Shown here: positions 1-6,219 of the stretch, piece by piece
How the letters are laid out: every line of letters starts with the position of its first letter
Numbering within the stretch: position 1 is the stretch's first letter
NCBI GenBank assembly: GCA_021159845.1
Contig: JAGHDS010000144.1
Coordinates: 1-11,321 of the forward strand
Origin: Anaerolineae bacterium
GTDB taxonomy: Bacteria; Chloroflexota; Anaerolineae; DUEN01
Reading direction: 5' to 3'
Length of the DNA: 11,321 nt
Notes under the pieces: generated by a model
The model's database searches: none
The model's input: only the letters and a program-made list of their open reading frames with translations
Told to the model about the DNA's origin: nothing
Made by a program: the position numbers and the translations under genes

Positions 1-664
1 CGGCTATCCAGACGATGACTACGGTTGGGATGGCATAGCGGATGGCCGGCCCCCACGCCTTCTTCTGGTATAGCTGGTAGAGCATATAGATCCCGCCGCC
101 GACGGACAGGATGAACAGTAAGTAGGATACCCAGGAACGCACGCCGATGTCATAGGCGACGAGCATGGCGACGTAGCAGACCCAGAGCACGCCAGCCATC
201 TCGAAGGCTGTGTGAGGGCCGTAGTTGTAGATCCGGCCGGACGCTACGGGCCCGCGCATCAGCTTGAGTTTGCGTCTCAGCCAGACGATGGGATTGCATC
301 GCACGCTTTCCAGGAACAGGACGTAGAGAGCTACTGGGATCAGCAGTCCCCACGAATATTCCATCAGCATGTATTCCCCGCCCGCCTGCGGAAAATCTGG
401 AATATGAAACCGATGAGCCGCGAACACAAAGCTATACTCCACGGCTCCCGTCCAGACCAGCAGGCCGCCAAGCGCCCCCAGCAGCGATTGCCATCCCTCT
501 TGGGCCACCCAGCGCGTAGCCACGACCATCGCTATGCCGACCAGCGCGATGGCGGCCGCGCACCATACCATGTAGGCAGGCCAATAGCGCTCGATCACGA
601 TCATCAGCGCGTGTCCCAAGGGCATGGTGAGCAGGATGAAGAAGAAGGAGAGTATGCCCTTCAT
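1..664 (-). CDS. Partial multi-pass integral membrane protein of unknown function (3' end outside window)
   Basis: I translated this frame by hand from an ATG at 664; it stays open for 221 codons to the left edge, so the C-terminus is missing. The start is well supported by AGGAGGAGG (669-677 on the plus strand as cctcctcct) four bases before the ATG. The protein begins MKGILSFFFILLTMPLGHAL and shows about seven hydrophobic spans, roughly residues 3-24, 30-50, 60-81, 103-119, 154-172, 177-198 and 207 to the edge. A basic loop (WLRRKLKLMRGP, about 128-139) lies between spans 4 and 5. I do not recognise a family; there is no ATP-binding or catalytic motif in the visible part. It lies 328 bp downstream of oxidoreductase A on the same strand, too far to assume one operon. 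An inner-membrane location is inferred from the hydrophobicity only. Aromatic residues are abundant (many Trp and Tyr). Confidence 0.8.
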   Translation of the reverse strand, partial: MKGILSFFFILLTMPLGHALMIVIERYWPAYMVWCAAAIALVGIAMVVATRWVAQEGWQSLLGALGGLLVWTGAVEYSFVFAAHRFHIPDFPQAGGEYMLMEYSWGLLIPVALYVLFLESVRCNPIVWLRRKLKLMRGPVASGRIYNYGPHTAFEMAGVLWVCYVAMLVAYDIGVRSWVSYLLFILSVGGGIYMLYQLYQKKAWGPAIRYAIPTVVIVWIA

Positions 665-668
665 GGTG

Positions 669-677
669 CCTCCTCCT
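669..677 (-). promoter_or_regulatory. Ribosome binding site of the membrane protein gene
   Basis: The minus strand reads AGGAGGAGG four bases before the ATG at 664. This is a near-perfect anti-Shine-Dalgarno match and fixes the start of a gene that otherwise has no visible end. Confidence 0.75.
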
Positions 678-760
678 GTTGTTCCGCATATAGCGTCTTA
701 TTTAGACCCCCGGTTATCCATCAAGCGGTGTTCCTTTAACTGCTCAGCCTTTGGCAAATA

Positions 761-850
761 GAACGCTGATTTCGCAGATCATCCGCTGATAAACGCCAAT
801 GATTAAAAAGATCGGCGGAGATCAGCGTGTATCAGCGTCATCTGTGTTCT
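761..850. repeat. 90-bp imperfect palindrome of eight phased CGCTGAT-like heptamers
   Basis: The left arm has CGCTGAT (764-770), CGCAGAT (773-779), CGCTGAT (784-790) and CGCCAAT (794-800). The right arm has the same motif inverted: ATCGGCG (811-817), ATCAGCG (821-827), ATCAGCG (831-837) and ATCTGTG (840-846). Starts are 9-11 bp apart, close to one helical turn, and the arms are symmetric about position 805, with GAAC at 761-764 mirrored by GTTC at 846-849. The bases between heptamers pair poorly, so the symmetry is in the phased units and not in one continuous stem. It lies between oxidoreductase A and the membrane gene. It resembles dispersed non-coding repeats of several bacterial phyla, from memory and unverified. 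It could also be an array of protein-binding sites. Confidence 0.7.
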
Positions 851-905
851 GTCGTTGAAGAGGCTGAATACTACCCCTTTTTATAAAGTAAACGGTCGGA
901 CGGGC

Positions 906-923
906 GCCCTTATTCGGAAGGGC
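906..923. terminator. Small hairpin downstream of oxidoreductase A (weak terminator candidate)
   Basis: GCCCTT (906-911) pairs with AAGGGC (918-923) around a six-base loop. It lies about 70 bp beyond the stop of oxidoreductase A in the direction of transcription. No T-run follows immediately on either strand, so intrinsic termination is doubtful. Confidence 0.3.
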
Positions 924-928
924 CTCTG

Positions 929-969
929 GAGCGCCAGCAGAGGGGAACTTTGGACCTCTACCGGCGCTC
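929..969. repeat. 41-bp inverted repeat downstream of oxidoreductase A
   Basis: GAGCGCC (929-935) pairs with GGCGCTC (963-969), and inside a 3/3-base internal loop AGAGG (939-943) pairs with CCTCT (955-959) around an 11-base loop. It sits 24 bp past the stop codon of oxidoreductase A. It could stabilise the 3' end of the GH20-oxidoreductase A transcript or act with the hairpin at 906-923 in termination; there is no T-tract. Confidence 0.4.
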
Positions 970-992
970 GTGTGGGGGGCTGCCGCGACCGG

Positions 993-2078
993 TTAGACGG
1001 TGACTTCCTCGCCGGCCTCGGCGGAGCGGTATATGCCAGTGAGTATGCGCGTAAGGATCACGCCTTCCTCTGGAGTGGCTAATGCCGATGGGGGTTCTGG
1101 ATCATCCAGGTGGTTGACGAAGTTCTCAATATGACGGGCCTGCTGTCTGACGGAGAATTGGGGCAGCTCCGGCGTGATGTCGACGGCGCTGTCTCCCCAG
1201 TCCTTGTACACGCGGAGTGGCTGGTCGGAGCCGAACATCGCCGGGTATATCTCGGCGCCGCCCTCTTGGCCTGCAAGCTGCACCCGCTGTTCGCTGCGGC
1301 CGTGAAATGCCCAGGCCGCCTCCAGGTGGAGCACCGCGCCATTGTCGAACTTCACGATGGCGGTAGCCAGGTCGTCCACGTCGAAGCGAGCCGGGCCAGG
1401 GTGGATGTCCGCTCCCCAGCGGCCCAATTTCTTACGTTGTGGGCCGAAGATGGAGAACGTCTTCCCGCTCACCGATATGGGCTCCGGATATCCCATGAGG
1501 TACAGCGTCAGGTCCAGGATGTGCACGCCGATGTCGTACAGCGCGCCGCCGCCGGCCAGCTCCTTGTTGGTGAAGTGGCTGCCGTAGCCGGGGATGCCCG
1601 CCCGGCGCATCAGGGAGGCCCGTGCGTAGTAGATCTCGCCGAGCTCGCCTGCCTCGCATATCGGCTTTAGCACCACCGCTTCCGGTCGATAGCGATGGTG
1701 CAACCCCAGCGTGAGCTTTCGCCCCACGCGTCGGGCGGTTTCCGCCATCGCCTGGGCTTCCTCCACGGTGAGCGCCATCGGCTTCTCGCACAGGACGTGG
1801 CAGCCCTTCTCCAACGCCGCTATAGTCTGCGGGGCATGGAATCGATTGGGCGTGCCGATGCTTACGAGGTCCAGGTCCACCTGCTCCAACATCTCCTCGA
1901 AGTCAGCGAAGACGTGAGGAATACCGAACTCCTCCGCCACAGCCTTCGCTCGTTCCACGTTGATGTCGCAGATCGCCTCCACGGAGACGTTGGGCAGCCG
2001 CTTGTAGGCCGGGATATGTCCCCTGGCCGTGACGAAACCTGCTCCCACAACGCCGACTCGAACTTTCTTGTCTGTCAT
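993..2078 (-). CDS. Gfo/Idh/MocA family NAD(P)-dependent oxidoreductase A
   Basis: This 361-residue protein has the two-domain Gfo/Idh/MocA layout and normal family length. The N-terminal Rossmann fold carries GAGFVTARGH (12-21), and CEKPMAL gives the conserved catalytic Lys99. The C-terminal alpha/beta domain opens with GGGALYDIGVHILDL (177-191), supplying Asp182, His186 and Asp189. The family oxidises or reduces sugars, inositols and sugar acids with NAD(P); the substrate here is unknown. The ATG at 2078 is preceded by GAGGAA. The gene starts 33 bp after the GH20 hexosaminidase on the same strand, so the two are probably co-transcribed and may act in sequence on an amino sugar or its glycoside. 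No signal peptide is seen, so it should be cytoplasmic. The family call is very sure; the substrate is not. Confidence 0.95.
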   Translation of the reverse strand: MTDKKVRVGVVGAGFVTARGHIPAYKRLPNVSVEAICDINVERAKAVAEEFGIPHVFADFEEMLEQVDLDLVSIGTPNRFHAPQTIAALEKGCHVLCEKPMALTVEEAQAMAETARRVGRKLTLGLHHRYRPEAVVLKPICEAGELGEIYYARASLMRRAGIPGYGSHFTNKELAGGGALYDIGVHILDLTLYLMGYPEPISVSGKTFSIFGPQRKKLGRWGADIHPGPARFDVDDLATAIVKFDNGAVLHLEAAWAFHGRSEQRVQLAGQEGGAEIYPAMFGSDQPLRVYKDWGDSAVDITPELPQFSVRQQARHIENFVNHLDDPEPPSALATPEEGVILTRILTGIYRSAEAGEEVTV

Positions 2079-2111
2079 GGTTTCCTCGTCGCGATTATGG
2101 TTTGTTGGGCG

Positions 2112-4139
2112 TCATGATGACGCATTCCAGCCTGCCAGGATCTCCTTCCAGCCGAACGTTTGGGCCTCGATAACCTCGGCCGCGTCGGCGGGGAGGAGTG
2201 TCTGCGTGAGGACTTCTTCCGCCGTCTGTTGCCAGCTATCGAAGTTTGCCAGCACTCCCTCGATGTACTGCGCTGCTCGTTCCGCCTCGCGCGTGGGCTC
2301 GCCCCGGGCGACGCGCCCGGCTGACGGGATGATCATCCCCAGCATGTCTTTCGCCCGGGCGTGCAGCTCGGCCAGTTCCACGGCTAGCCGCAAATGGGCG
2401 ATGTACCGTTTGCCTGCCTCACTGGCTTGTGTCTCCGCATTGGACAGAAGCTCTCGTGCCAGCGTCAGCCCGTTCCCCCTGGGATCGCTTCGGCCCCGGT
2501 CGAGATGTCGGATCGCCTGGGATACGCCGCTCGCCCCGATGAACTGGCGGTCGAATGCGGCGTCGAAGGTGACGCGTTGTGTGGATCCGCCGTTCCAATA
2601 CGCTTCGGCCGAGGCCAGGTAGGTATACCATCCCATCTCGAACGGCTCGCAGGGCACGGTGAGGGTGGAGTAGCGCGCCCAGGCTGTGCTGATGACGCCT
2701 TCAATCCCTTTCTCAGCGGCTGCCTTGCCCCAGAAGGTGACGTTGCGATAGCGCAGGTCGAAATTCGGGCAGAAGGCCGCGAAGCCATCCGCTCCCTTAG
2801 CCGCGGAGGCGCCTATGACTGGCCGCCCTAGTTCCTTGAAGAAATTGACGTAAGGCAACGAGTCGCCCATCAGTGGCCAGTCGCCGCGATCCCAGTATTT
2901 GCGGGCGAATGCCTGGCCGGCTTCCGGCAACTCCTCCAGCGGTCGGGCGCGAGGTGAGAATACGGTCGGATCGATCTCCTTCCATCGGCGGGAGATCCAC
3001 CGTCGGCTCATGTCCGTCTCATCCCCCCACAGGAAGTAGGGTACTTTCGGCTCCGTGATGTGGTAGAACCAGTCGCACATCACCGTGTCCGGGGGTATTT
3101 GATCCACCTTGTCCGGCTGCGGCGTGCGCCAGATCATGTCGTCCCAGATGATCGGCGTCTTGCCGCGGGAGCGCACGTACTCGATCGCCGGGACCACGTA
3201 GCTCATGTAGAGGGCCAGCTTCCCCTCTCGCTCGACGAATTCCCGGCAGCGCGGGCATTTGCCGAGTACCCAGGTCTCGTCGGCACCCAGGTGGAAGTAG
3301 CGGCTGTGCGGATGAGCTGCGATGACCTCGTCCGCCATCTCTCGGAACAGCTCTGCCGCGCCGGGCTCCAGCGGGCAGTATTGGGATAGGTCCCCGGCTT
3401 CTCGCAGGTGTGCGTAGCGCTCGTGGCGGAGCACGTACTGGACGTGTCCCAGGCATTGTACCAGCGGAATGATCTCGACACAGTGCTCCCGCGCCAGCTC
3501 CACTAGCTGTGCGATCTCATCGCGCGTGAGCGCTCCGGGGCCAACGATGTCGGGGTGGCTGGTGTAGGGGAACTTATCCTCGTACTCGATCAACACGGCG
3601 TTGATCTTGTAGTGGGCCAATGTAGTGATCACCTCACGCCAGTAGGAGAACGGCGCCATGCCTCCCTTCAGGTCCAGGTGGATGCCGCGCAGGGCCAAGT
3701 CCGGCCAGTCCGTGATCTGCACGGCAGGCAGGGTGGTCTCCCCGGCTGCGGTGACGGTGTCGATGATCTGGCGTAGCGTTTGCAGCCCGTAGTAGAGTCC
3801 CGGGGGACGGCGAGCGGCGACGACGAGCGTGCCCGGTGTGATCTGTAGGACATAGCCTTCGGGCGATTCCGGTAGTTCGAAGTGGAGCGAGATGGCGTCC
3901 CCGTCTGCTGTAGCGGCCAGCCACACGCCCGGCTCCATAGCTGGCACCATTCTGATGGCGAGGTGGTGGCCTGTACGTTGCGCGATTTCATCCCTCAGGG
4001 ATTCAGCCCATCGTCTGAGCCGGTCGTCGCCGTTTTGGGAGAGGACCAGGGCCTCGATCCCATCCCAGGTGAATCTCCCCTTGAGCCACCGGATGGACTT
4101 GGGTTCAGGTATCCAGGTAATATCCATCTGCTCTGTCAC
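2112..4139 (-). CDS. Intracellular glycoside hydrolase family 20-type beta-N-acetylhexosaminidase
   Basis: This 675-residue protein has an N-terminal GH20b-like alpha/beta domain (about 1-145, ending near RPPGLYYGLQTLRQI), a TIM barrel from DLALRGIHLDLKGG (147-160) to about 510, and a helical C-terminal region. HLGADE (283-288) holds the catalytic Asp287-Glu288 pair of GH20, in which the substrate acetamido group assists the reaction. Barrel motifs IIWDDMIW (330-337) and CDWFYH (355-360) supply likely sugar-binding aromatics. A CPRC pair (295-298) follows the catalytic motif. The start is a GTG; GGAGGAAGG 6 bases upstream supports it, with a Met at codon 5 as the alternative. There is no signal peptide, so it should cleave terminal HexNAc from imported oligosaccharides. 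It probably leads an operon with oxidoreductase A. GH20 is very likely; exact specificity is not known. Confidence 0.92.
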   Translation of the reverse strand: MTEQMDITWIPEPKSIRWLKGRFTWDGIEALVLSQNGDDRLRRWAESLRDEIAQRTGHHLAIRMVPAMEPGVWLAATADGDAISLHFELPESPEGYVLQITPGTLVVAARRPPGLYYGLQTLRQIIDTVTAAGETTLPAVQITDWPDLALRGIHLDLKGGMAPFSYWREVITTLAHYKINAVLIEYEDKFPYTSHPDIVGPGALTRDEIAQLVELAREHCVEIIPLVQCLGHVQYVLRHERYAHLREAGDLSQYCPLEPGAAELFREMADEVIAAHPHSRYFHLGADETWVLGKCPRCREFVEREGKLALYMSYVVPAIEYVRSRGKTPIIWDDMIWRTPQPDKVDQIPPDTVMCDWFYHITEPKVPYFLWGDETDMSRRWISRRWKEIDPTVFSPRARPLEELPEAGQAFARKYWDRGDWPLMGDSLPYVNFFKELGRPVIGASAAKGADGFAAFCPNFDLRYRNVTFWGKAAAEKGIEGVISTAWARYSTLTVPCEPFEMGWYTYLASAEAYWNGGSTQRVTFDAAFDRQFIGASGVSQAIRHLDRGRSDPRGNGLTLARELLSNAETQASEAGKRYIAHLRLAVELAELHARAKDMLGMIIPSAGRVARGEPTREAERAAQYIEGVLANFDSWQQTAEEVLTQTLLPADAAEVIEAQTFGWKEILAGWNASS

Positions 4140-4141
4140 GA

Positions 4142-4171
4142 TTGACCTTCCTCCACTGGCTACGTTATAAT
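4142..4171 (+). promoter_or_regulatory. Sigma-70-type promoter of the GalU-like gene
   Basis: TTGACC (4142-4147) and a perfect TATAAT (4166-4171) are separated by 18 bp. This would start transcription near 4178 and give a leader of about 42 bases containing AAGGAG (4208-4213), seven bases before the GTG at 4221. The -35 box lies only 2 bp from the GTG start of the divergent GH20 gene, next to its ribosome binding site. Confidence 0.7.
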
Positions 4172-4190
4172 GCCGAAGACGGCTGGATCA
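4164..4190 (-). promoter_or_regulatory. Candidate divergent promoter of the GH20-oxidoreductase A operon
   Basis: The minus strand reads TATAAC (plus-strand 4164-4169), five of six matches to the -10 consensus. About 18 bp upstream lies only a poor -35 candidate (TTATGA, around 4188-4193). The -10 overlaps the -10 box of the plus-strand promoter, so the two could not be occupied at the same time. The poor -35 box would fit activator dependence, but this is inference. Confidence 0.35.
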
Positions 4191-4220
4191 TAAAACGCTC
4201 TTGTCATAAGGAGTAGAACC

Positions 4221-5114
4221 GTGTCGCCTATTCGCAAAGCTGTCATCCCCGCCGCGGGGATGGGGACTCGTCTCTACCCAGCCACCCGAGCTGTCAAGAA
4301 GGAGCTGTTCCCCGTTGTCGGCCCCGACGGCGTTGCCAAGCCCGTTATCCAGCACATTATCGAGGAAGCCCTCAGCACGGGGGTCGAAGAGGTGTGCCTG
4401 ATCGTTCGCCCTGGCGATGAAGAGGTCTTCCGCTCTTATTTTAGCCGTCCTCTATCAGAGGAATTAAACGGGCGCCTCAGCCGCTTGCCTCAGGCAATTG
4501 AGCAGACCGAGCATTTACTGGAGATCTCCCGCCGGCTGCGTTTCGTCACTCAGGAAGCGCAGGAGGGGTTTGGCCATGCCGTCTACTGTGCCCGGTCTTT
4601 CGTGCACGACGAGCCGTTCTTACTTCTCCTCGGCGATCATCTCTACCGGAGTGCGACGCCTCGCACCTGTGCTCAGCAGGTGGTTGATGCTTTTGAGCAT
4701 ACCGGCCAGTCGATCCTGGCTACCCAGCGCGTCCCGGAGAACGCGATTTACGCCATCGGCGTGATGGCGGGCGAGCAGGATAGCCAGATCTCTCGCCTTT
4801 ATCGGTTAAGCAACATCGCTGAGAAGCCCGCGGCCGACTACGCCTGGGAGCATCTGCGCACTCGCGGTCTCCCCGATGGGTGGTACTTGGGTGTTTATGG
4901 CCAGTATGCCCTGACCTCCTCCATCTTCGACCATCTGGAGTACCTGATCGATCACGACCTGCGCGAGCGCGGCGAGATCCAGCTGACCTCCGCATTGCAG
5001 CTCATGCTCAAGGATGAGCCGCTGTGGGCTTACGAGGTGGACGGGCACTCCTTCGATATCGGCCGCCCGGCTGAGTACGCCCATACAGTGGCGGTCTTCG
5101 CCGGGCTGGTCTGA
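4221..5114 (+). CDS. galU: GalU-like UTP--glucose-1-phosphate uridylyltransferase
   Basis: The 297-residue protein matches bacterial GalU in length and motif order. The nucleotide-binding signature AAGMGTRLYPATRAVKKELFP (11-31) contains the G-x-G-T-R loop and the lysines that contact phosphate. QEAQEGFGHAV (111-121) and GDH (138-140, Asp139 a likely Mg ligand) follow, then AEKP near 200 and FDIGRPAEY near 278, all typical of GalU. The reaction is UTP plus glucose-1-phosphate to UDP-glucose and pyrophosphate, feeding glycan, exopolysaccharide and trehalose or galactose metabolism. The start is a GTG with AAGGAG seven bases upstream. It is the only plus-strand gene, divergent from the GH20 gene and convergent with oxidoreductase B. 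A related sugar-1-phosphate nucleotidyltransferase of different specificity is possible, but GalU fits best. Confidence 0.9.
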   Translation: MSPIRKAVIPAAGMGTRLYPATRAVKKELFPVVGPDGVAKPVIQHIIEEALSTGVEEVCLIVRPGDEEVFRSYFSRPLSEELNGRLSRLPQAIEQTEHLLEISRRLRFVTQEAQEGFGHAVYCARSFVHDEPFLLLLGDHLYRSATPRTCAQQVVDAFEHTGQSILATQRVPENAIYAIGVMAGEQDSQISRLYRLSNIAEKPAADYAWEHLRTRGLPDGWYLGVYGQYALTSSIFDHLEYLIDHDLRERGEIQLTSALQLMLKDEPLWAYEVDGHSFDIGRPAEYAHTVAVFAGLV

Positions 5115-5169
5115 GCGGAGAGCGTAGCCCTCAGCTCTGGCGCCGTCGCGAATACCCTACCTGGGACAC

Positions 5170-5202
5170 GAGCCTCCTGCTCGGATGCCGAGCAAGAGGC
5201 TC
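5170..5202. terminator. Strong hairpin between convergent genes, likely bidirectional terminator
   Basis: The arms 5170-5184 (GAGCCTCCTGCTCGG) and 5188-5202 (CCGAGCAAGAGGCTC) pair over 15 positions with a single mismatch around an ATG loop. The hairpin lies 55 bp past the GalU-like stop and 27 bp past the oxidoreductase B stop, the place expected for a shared terminator. Neither strand has a true T-run after it, so termination may be inefficient or the stem may mainly protect the 3' ends. ACGAGCC (5168-5174) can also pair with GGCTCGT (5217-5223), giving an alternative fold. Confidence 0.65.
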
Positions 5203-5229
5203 TGGCTGTTACGACGGGCTCGTATTTCC

Positions 5230-6219
5230 CTATGTCAGTGGCAACGAGACCGGTTTCCCCTCCTCGGCCGAGCGGTAGGCGGCTAGAGCGATCTCCATCG
5301 CCTTCAGCCCATCATACCCGGTAATGGGTACCGGGGCGTCCTCCCGGATGATGCGAACGAAGTCGGCGATCATCCCCAGGTCCATGTTGCTACCCCAGTG
5401 TGCCCAATAGATGCGATTCTGTGTCTGGCTGTAGACTTCTACGTTTTGGCGGAAGGCGTCCAGGATCAGCACACCATCCTGACCCACGATCTCCATCGTC
5501 ACGTCGCCCCAGGTGGGGAAGATGGGCGGCCGCGACCAGGAGGTGTCCAGTGTGGCGAAGACGCCTGACGCAAAGCGCATGGACAGCAGGCCGCAGTCGT
5601 CGATGTGGATATCCGGGTAGATGAGGTTGCCGATCTCGGCGTACACCTCGACGACCTCGTCTTCCAGCATCCAGCGTAGCAGGTCGGCTACGTGTACGGT
5701 GTGATCCATGACGGCGCCCCCGCCGGCCTTCTCCTTGTCCGTGAACCAGCCGCCCGGCATACTGCCATGATTCGTGCATTTGGCGCCGAGCACTTGGCCG
5801 ATCTCACCCGCGCGAACGCGCTCGTACACGCGTCGCGTGGGGGGGCTGTACCGCACCGGGAAGGCGGTCATCAGCTTGACTCCGGCCGCATCCGCCGCGT
5901 CGATCATGGCCTGGGCATCGGCGATGGTGGTCGCGATGGGCTTCTCGCACAGGATGTGCTTGCCCGCCTGGGCTGCCGAGATAACCAGGTCTCTGTGGTC
6001 CGCGTTGGCCGCGGTGACGATGACGCCAGCTATGTCCTCCTCCTTTAGCAGGGCGTCCAGGTCGGGGACGAAGCGGGCGGAGAATTGTTGAGCCATCGCC
6101 TGTCCCCGCTCGGCATCCTCATCCCACACGGCGGCCAGTTCCGCGTCGGGTAATTGGAGTAGACTGTGTGCATAGCTGTGTGCGTGCATATGAGCGAAGC
6201 TGAGTATGGCGATTTTCAT
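5230..6219 (-). CDS. Gfo/Idh/MocA family oxidoreductase B with atypical, His-rich nucleotide-binding loop
   Basis: The 329-residue protein has CEKPIA (91-96, Lys93) and GGGAVMDHTVHVADL (166-180; Asp172, His176, Asp179), so the catalytic set of the family is intact. The first strand and loop read AILSFAHMHAHSYA (4-17) where most relatives have G-x-G-x-x-G/A; the glycines are absent and three histidines (10, 12, 14) replace them. The rest of the Rossmann domain looks normal, so it may still bind NAD(P) in a modified way. The start ATG overlaps the stop of oxidoreductase C by four bases (ATGA), with GGGGAGGTG upstream, which implies coupled translation with C. It is the last gene of its strand series, ending before a hairpin. 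No signal peptide. Substrate unknown; a sugar or inositol dehydrogenase is expected. Confidence 0.93.
   Translation of the reverse strand: MKIAILSFAHMHAHSYAHSLLQLPDAELAAVWDEDAERGQAMAQQFSARFVPDLDALLKEEDIAGVIVTAANADHRDLVISAAQAGKHILCEKPIATTIADAQAMIDAADAAGVKLMTAFPVRYSPPTRRVYERVRAGEIGQVLGAKCTNHGSMPGGWFTDKEKAGGGAVMDHTVHVADLLRWMLEDEVVEVYAEIGNLIYPDIHIDDCGLLSMRFASGVFATLDTSWSRPPIFPTWGDVTMEIVGQDGVLILDAFRQNVEVYSQTQNRIYWAHWGSNMDLGMIADFVRIIREDAPVPITGYDGLKAMEIALAAYRSAEEGKPVSLPLT

Noticed and set aside
212..739. 175-codon open frame on the plus strand
   Set aside because: It lies opposite the membrane protein frame, which has a better ribosome binding site and clear hydrophobic spans; the plus-strand product is compositionally odd and has no recognisable motif.
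855..1082. 75-codon plus-strand frame reaching into the 3' end of oxidoreductase A
   Set aside because: No ribosome binding site at the start, overlaps inverted repeats and the end of a real gene, no recognisable motif.
1110..1670. 186-codon open frame on the plus strand inside oxidoreductase A
   Set aside because: Antisense shadow of a confident Gfo/Idh/MocA gene; GC-rich codon structure commonly opens this frame. No start signal or domain.
993..2078. Oxidoreductase A as a GH109-type NAD-dependent glycosidase
   Set aside because: GH109 enzymes share the fold, but I see no Tat or other signal sequence and cannot point to GH109-specific residues; ordinary Gfo/Idh/MocA is the safer call.
2029..2831. 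Plus-strand open frames of 197 and 145 codons opposite oxidoreductase A and the GH20 gene
   Set aside because: Products are Ser/Arg/Ala-rich or without motif, as expected of shadow frames; the minus-strand genes have full family motifs.
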